Shown: positions 61,160 to 64,000 of the stretch, piece by piece
How positions within the stretch are numbered: the stretch's first letter is position 1
How the letters are laid out: every line of letters begins with the position of its first letter
DNA from: Bradyrhizobium sp. G127
GTDB taxonomy: Bacteria > Pseudomonadota > Alphaproteobacteria > Rhizobiales > Xanthobacteraceae
Direction of reading: 5' to 3'
Length of the DNA: 64,000 nt
Assembly: GCF_021502575.1 (NCBI RefSeq)
Contig: NZ_JAKFGN010000001.1
Span: 1,240,001 to 1,304,000 of the forward strand
Program-made: the position numbers and the translations under genes
The notes under the pieces: model-generated
Database searches by the model: none
What the model saw: the letters and a program-made list of their open reading frames with translations, nothing else
What the model was told of the DNA's origin: nothing

Positions 61160-61636
61160 ATGACAATGGATGCAAATATCGACGGCGCCGATCGCGGAAT
61201 TACCGAATACGTGACCGCGATGATCGGCGGTCAGTTGTTCGGCTTGCCGATTTCGCGGGTTCAGGACGTGTTCATGCCGGAACGGCTGACGCGCGTGCCG
61301 CTGGCGTCCAGCGACGTCGCCGGCGTGCTCAATCTGCGCGGCAGGATCGTGACTGCGATCGACATGCGCTCGCGCCTTGGTTTGCCCAAGAACGAGGACG
61401 GCCGTCCGCCGATGGCGGTGGGCGTCGATCTGCGCGGCGAATCCTACGGCCTGCTGATCGACAGCATCGGCGAAGTCCTCAAGCTCGCGGACGACGGCCG
61501 CGAGGTGAACCCGGTCAATCTCGATCCGCGCATGGCGAAAATGGCGGGCGGCGTCCACCGGCTCGATGGCCAGTTGATGGTGGTGCTCGACGTCGATCGC
61601 GTGCTGGAGATCGCTCCGGACATGCTGGCAGCGTGA
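61160..61636 (+). CDS. cheW: Chemotaxis adaptor CheW
   Basis: This 158-residue single CheW domain couples receptors to CheA. The block VTAMIGGQLFGLPISRVQDVF and the GVLNLRGRIVTAIDMRSRLGLP block that binds receptor tips are intact. It starts 5 bases after the cheA stop. The soluble tandem-PAS receptor at 16.2 kb could be one of its inputs, but other receptors probably exist outside the window. Confidence 0.93.
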   Translation: MTMDANIDGADRGITEYVTAMIGGQLFGLPISRVQDVFMPERLTRVPLASSDVAGVLNLRGRIVTAIDMRSRLGLPKNEDGRPPMAVGVDLRGESYGLLIDSIGEVLKLADDGREVNPVNLDPRMAKMAGGVHRLDGQLMVVLDVDRVLEIAPDMLAA

Positions 61637-61739
61637 CGCGTTTCGAAAAAAGAAAAGACCTGGAAGACACTTTGGGAAGTGACGCTCAAAAGTCCCGTAG
61701 CGGCGGCCTGGACGGGACCGGCAGAAACGAGAGGCTAAA

Positions 61740-62105
61740 ATGAAATCATGTTTGATCGTTGACGATTCAAGCGTCATCCGGAAAGTCGCGCGGCGCATTC
61801 TGGAAGGGCTGGATTTCCAGATCGTCGAGGCTGAGGATGGCGAGAAAGCCATGGAAGTCTGCAAGCGCGGCATGCCGGATGCGATCCTGCTCGACTGGAA
61901 CATGCCCGTCATGGACGGCTACGAGTTCCTTCGCAACCTGCGTCTGATGCCCGGCGGCGACAAGCCGAAGGTGGTGTTCTGCACCACCGAGAACGACGTC
62001 GCGCACATCGCGCGCGCGCTTCATGCCGGCGCCAATGAGTACATCATGAAGCCGTTCGACAAGGAAATCGTGACGGCGAAGTTTCATGAGGTCGGTCTGA
62101 TCTGA
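61740..62105 (+). CDS. cheY: Response regulator CheY
   Basis: This 121-residue single-domain receiver has an acidic pocket Asp9/Asp10 (LIVDDSS), phospho-acceptor Asp in AILLDWNMPVMDG, the conserved Thr in VFCTTEND and Lys in IMKPFDKE. It would bind the flagellar switch or another target. A GAGAGG ribosome site precedes the ATG. The gap of 103 bases after cheW contains no other gene. Confidence 0.93.
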   Translation: MKSCLIVDDSSVIRKVARRILEGLDFQIVEAEDGEKAMEVCKRGMPDAILLDWNMPVMDGYEFLRNLRLMPGGDKPKVVFCTTENDVAHIARALHAGANEYIMKPFDKEIVTAKFHEVGLI

Positions 62106-62198
62106 ACTCTGCGCTGGAACGGCTGTATGCGGCTGTCCGGATTGTCTGTCTAAGTCGCCTTCGTTGTCGCCGTTCGTTTGCGTAGAGTTGGTTGTCTC

Positions 62199-63377
62199 AT
62201 GAGCGTTGCAGTATTGACCCCTCCCGGCTCGGCCATCCAGCGGCATGAGCCGTTGCGGGTTATGGTGGTCGATGACTCCGCCGTCATTCGCGGGCTGATT
62301 TCCCGCTGGATCGAGGCGGAGCCGGATCTGACGGTCGCAGCCTCGGTCAGGACAGGACTCGACGCTGTCAATCAGGTGATGCGCGTCGATCCCGATGTCG
62401 TCGTGCTCGATATTGAAATGCCTGATATGGACGGCATTTCGGCGCTGCCGCTGCTGCTCGAAAAGAAGAAGAATCTCGTCGTCATCATGGCCTCGACGCT
62501 GACCCGCCGCAACGCGGAGATCAGCTTCAAGGCGCTGTCGCTCGGCGCATCCGATTATATCCCGAAGCCCGAAAGCACCCGCGAGATCGCCGCCGCCGAC
62601 GTCTTCAAGCGGGACCTCATTGAAAAAATTCGCCACCTCGGTGCGCGGCTGCGGCGTCCGGCCACGGTTGCAAGCCCGTCGCTTTCGCCGGCGGCGCAGC
62701 CGGTGCGCGCTCCGTTGCTGCGTCCCGTGGCTGCAGTCCCTGCGCCGGCGTCGGCCTCGCACAAGGTGGAGTTGCGGCCGTTCAGCCCCACGCAACCTCG
62801 CGTGCTGCTGATTGGTTCATCGACAGGCGGTCCGCAGGCGCTGATGACTCTGGTGGCCGGCATTGGCCCCGTGATCGACCAGTATCCGGTTCTGATCACC
62901 CAGCACATGCCGCCGACCTTCACCACCATTCTTGCGGAGCATCTGGCGCGCACCAGCGGACGCCCCGCCCATGAGGGCGTCGACGGCGAGCCGATAAAGC
63001 CGGGACGCATCTATCTCGCGCCGGGCGGCCGCCACATGCGCGTGGCGCGCTCCGGCGGCAATCCGGTCATCGCACTCGATGACGGGCCGCAGATCAATTT
63101 CTGCAAGCCGGCTGTCGATCCGCTGTTCGCGTCGGCCGTCGAGGTCTGGCAGGGCGCCATCCTCGCGGTCGTGCTGACCGGCATGGGGTCGGACGGCGCG
63201 CAGGGCGGTAAGGTCATCGCCGCCGCCGGCGGCAACGTCATCGCCCAGGATGAAGCCACCAGCGTTGTCTGGGGCATGCCGGGGGCTGTCGCCCACGCCG
63301 GGGTCTGTGCGGCGGTTCTGCCGCTGGACCAGATCGCGCCCAAAGTTGTTCGGCTTTTTGCAGGAGTGCGCGCGTGA
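62199..63377 (+). CDS. cheB: Chemotaxis methylesterase CheB
   Basis: This 392-residue protein has a receiver domain (about 18-140; VVDDSAV, phospho-Asp in [13 protein letters not shown]), a proline/alanine linker (about 155-190) and a methylesterase domain with the Ser-His-Asp triad ([28 protein letters not shown]). It removes methyl groups from receptors for adaptation. The ATG at 62199 is preferred to the start at 62178. It overlaps cheR by 4 bases (GTGA). Confidence 0.93.
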   Translation: MSVAVLTPPGSAIQRHEPLRVMVVDDSAVIRGLISRWIEAEPDLTVAASVRTGLDAVNQVMRVDPDVVVLDIEMPDMDGISALPLLLEKKKNLVVIMASTLTRRNAEISFKALSLGASDYIPKPESTREIAAADVFKRDLIEKIRHLGARLRRPATVASPSLSPAAQPVRAPLLRPVAAVPAPASASHKVELRPFSPTQPRVLLIGSSTGGPQALMTLVAGIGPVIDQYPVLITQHMPPTFTTILAEHLARTSGRPAHEGVDGEPIKPGRIYLAPGGRHMRVARSGGNPVIALDDGPQINFCKPAVDPLFASAVEVWQGAILAVVLTGMGSDGAQGGKVIAAAGGNVIAQDEATSVVWGMPGAVAHAGVCAAVLPLDQIAPKVVRLFAGVRA

Positions 63378-64000
63378 CACCTCTCGATTACGAGTACCTG
63401 CAAAAGCTCCTGAAAGACCGCTCCGGATTGCTGCTGTCCTCGGACAAGCAGTATCTGATCGAAAGCCGCCTGCTTCCGCTCGCCCGCAAGGCCGGGCTGT
63501 CAGGCATCGGCGAGCTGGTTCAGAAACTCAAGAGCGGCTCGGAAGCGCTGACCGTCGATGTGGTCGAAGCGATGACCACCAACGAGACGTTTTTCTTTCG
63601 CGACAAGCTGCCGTTCGAAAATGTCCGCGACGTCGTTCTTCCGCAATTGCTGAAGGCGCGCGCGAACCGCCGCAGCATCCGCATCTGGTGCGCCGCGTCC
63701 TCCACGGGACAGGAGCCGTATTCGCTGGCCATGATCCTGAAGGAAGCGCTGCCGGCCGGCTGGCGCGCCGAGATCGTCGCGACCGATCTGTCGCTCGAGG
63801 TGCTGGAAAAAGCCAAGTCCGGCATGTACAGCCAGTTCGAGGTCCAGCGCGGGCTGCCGATTCAGATGCTGGTCAAGTATTTCAAGCAGATCGGCGATGT
63901 CTGGCAGCTCAATCCCGAGATTCGCGCGATGGTTCGCTTCCAGCAAACCAATCTGTTGCAGGATTTCTCCCACTTCGGCGTGTTCGACATCATCTTCTGC
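63374..64000 (+). CDS. cheR: Chemotaxis methyltransferase CheR (partial)
   Basis: This SAM-dependent methyltransferase methylates receptor glutamates. 209 codons are visible from the GTG at 63374, which overlaps the cheB stop; the gene runs off the right edge. The N-terminal helical domain ([20 protein letters not shown]), the [17 protein letters not shown] block and the SAM-binding [17 protein letters not shown] segment are present. Confidence 0.93.
   Translation, partial: MTPLDYEYLQKLLKDRSGLLLSSDKQYLIESRLLPLARKAGLSGIGELVQKLKSGSEALTVDVVEAMTTNETFFFRDKLPFENVRDVVLPQLLKARANRRSIRIWCAASSTGQEPYSLAMILKEALPAGWRAEIVATDLSLEVLEKAKSGMYSQFEVQRGLPIQMLVKYFKQIGDVWQLNPEIRAMVRFQQTNLLQDFSHFGVFDIIFC

Overview
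The window looks like the chromosome of an alphaproteobacterium of the Bradyrhizobium / Rhodopseudomonas / Afipia / Nitrobacter group. This is inferred from high GC, DUF2927-, DUF1134- and DUF6894-type proteins, the ChpT phosphotransferase, a GAAC-N7-GAAC LexA box, and intergenic palindromic repeats of the kind seen in those genomes. No species can be named from the sequence alone.

Host region 1 (1-27.3 kb) is ordinary chromosome. It holds a partial MFS drug exporter with an operator-like palindrome, the protease HtpX, a cold-shock protein, and a membrane adenylate cyclase carrying a 2Fe-2S domain. Next come a GT39-type glycosyltransferase, the YcjX/YcjF stress pair, a hemolysin III-like membrane protein, an SDR and a PhnB-like protein. 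A minus-strand acyl-CoA cluster follows (P450, acyl-CoA dehydrogenase, class III CoA-transferase, hotdog dehydratase). The rest is a soluble tandem-PAS chemoreceptor, isovaleryl-CoA dehydrogenase, a DUF2927 protein, an L,D-transpeptidase, a ThDP enzyme, an Flp pilin, a GGDEF-EAL protein, an acyltransferase and small secreted proteins.

The mobile element (27308-53129, 25.8 kb) is integrated in the 3' end of a tRNA-Val(CAC) gene and bounded by a perfect 47-bp direct repeat. From left to right it has a leftward integrase/excisionase operon, a self-cleaving S24 repressor with three matching 19-bp operators, Cro-like early genes, and a complete lambda-order siphovirus tail module. That module runs from tail terminator and tube through G/GT with a canonical A AAA AAC -1 slippery site, tape measure, M-, L-, K- and J-like proteins to fibres. 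A low-GC surface-modification cassette follows (a 1203-residue multi-domain glycosyltransferase and an O-acyltransferase) with gene debris between the two genes. Then come a lysis-like cassette (candidate endolysin, holins, RlpA-like protein), a strong terminator, a Cys-rich secreted peptide, and a right-end operon encoding an SRAP (YedK/HMCES) protein behind a LexA box.

No terminase, portal, capsid, head-tail connector or DNA replication gene lies between the att sites. The element is therefore best read as a mobile, tail-only system: an F-type tailocin-like element, or a tail-encoding satellite or degraded prophage. Its surface-modification genes could protect the producer from its own tails.

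Host region 2 (53.2-64 kb) holds a coiled-coil membrane protein, a DUF1134/EipA-like envelope protein, a YHS-like exported protein, an HTH-DUF6894 protein and CysQ. It ends with chpT directly upstream of a chemotaxis operon cheA(REC)-cheW-cheY-cheB-cheR, with cheR cut by the window edge.
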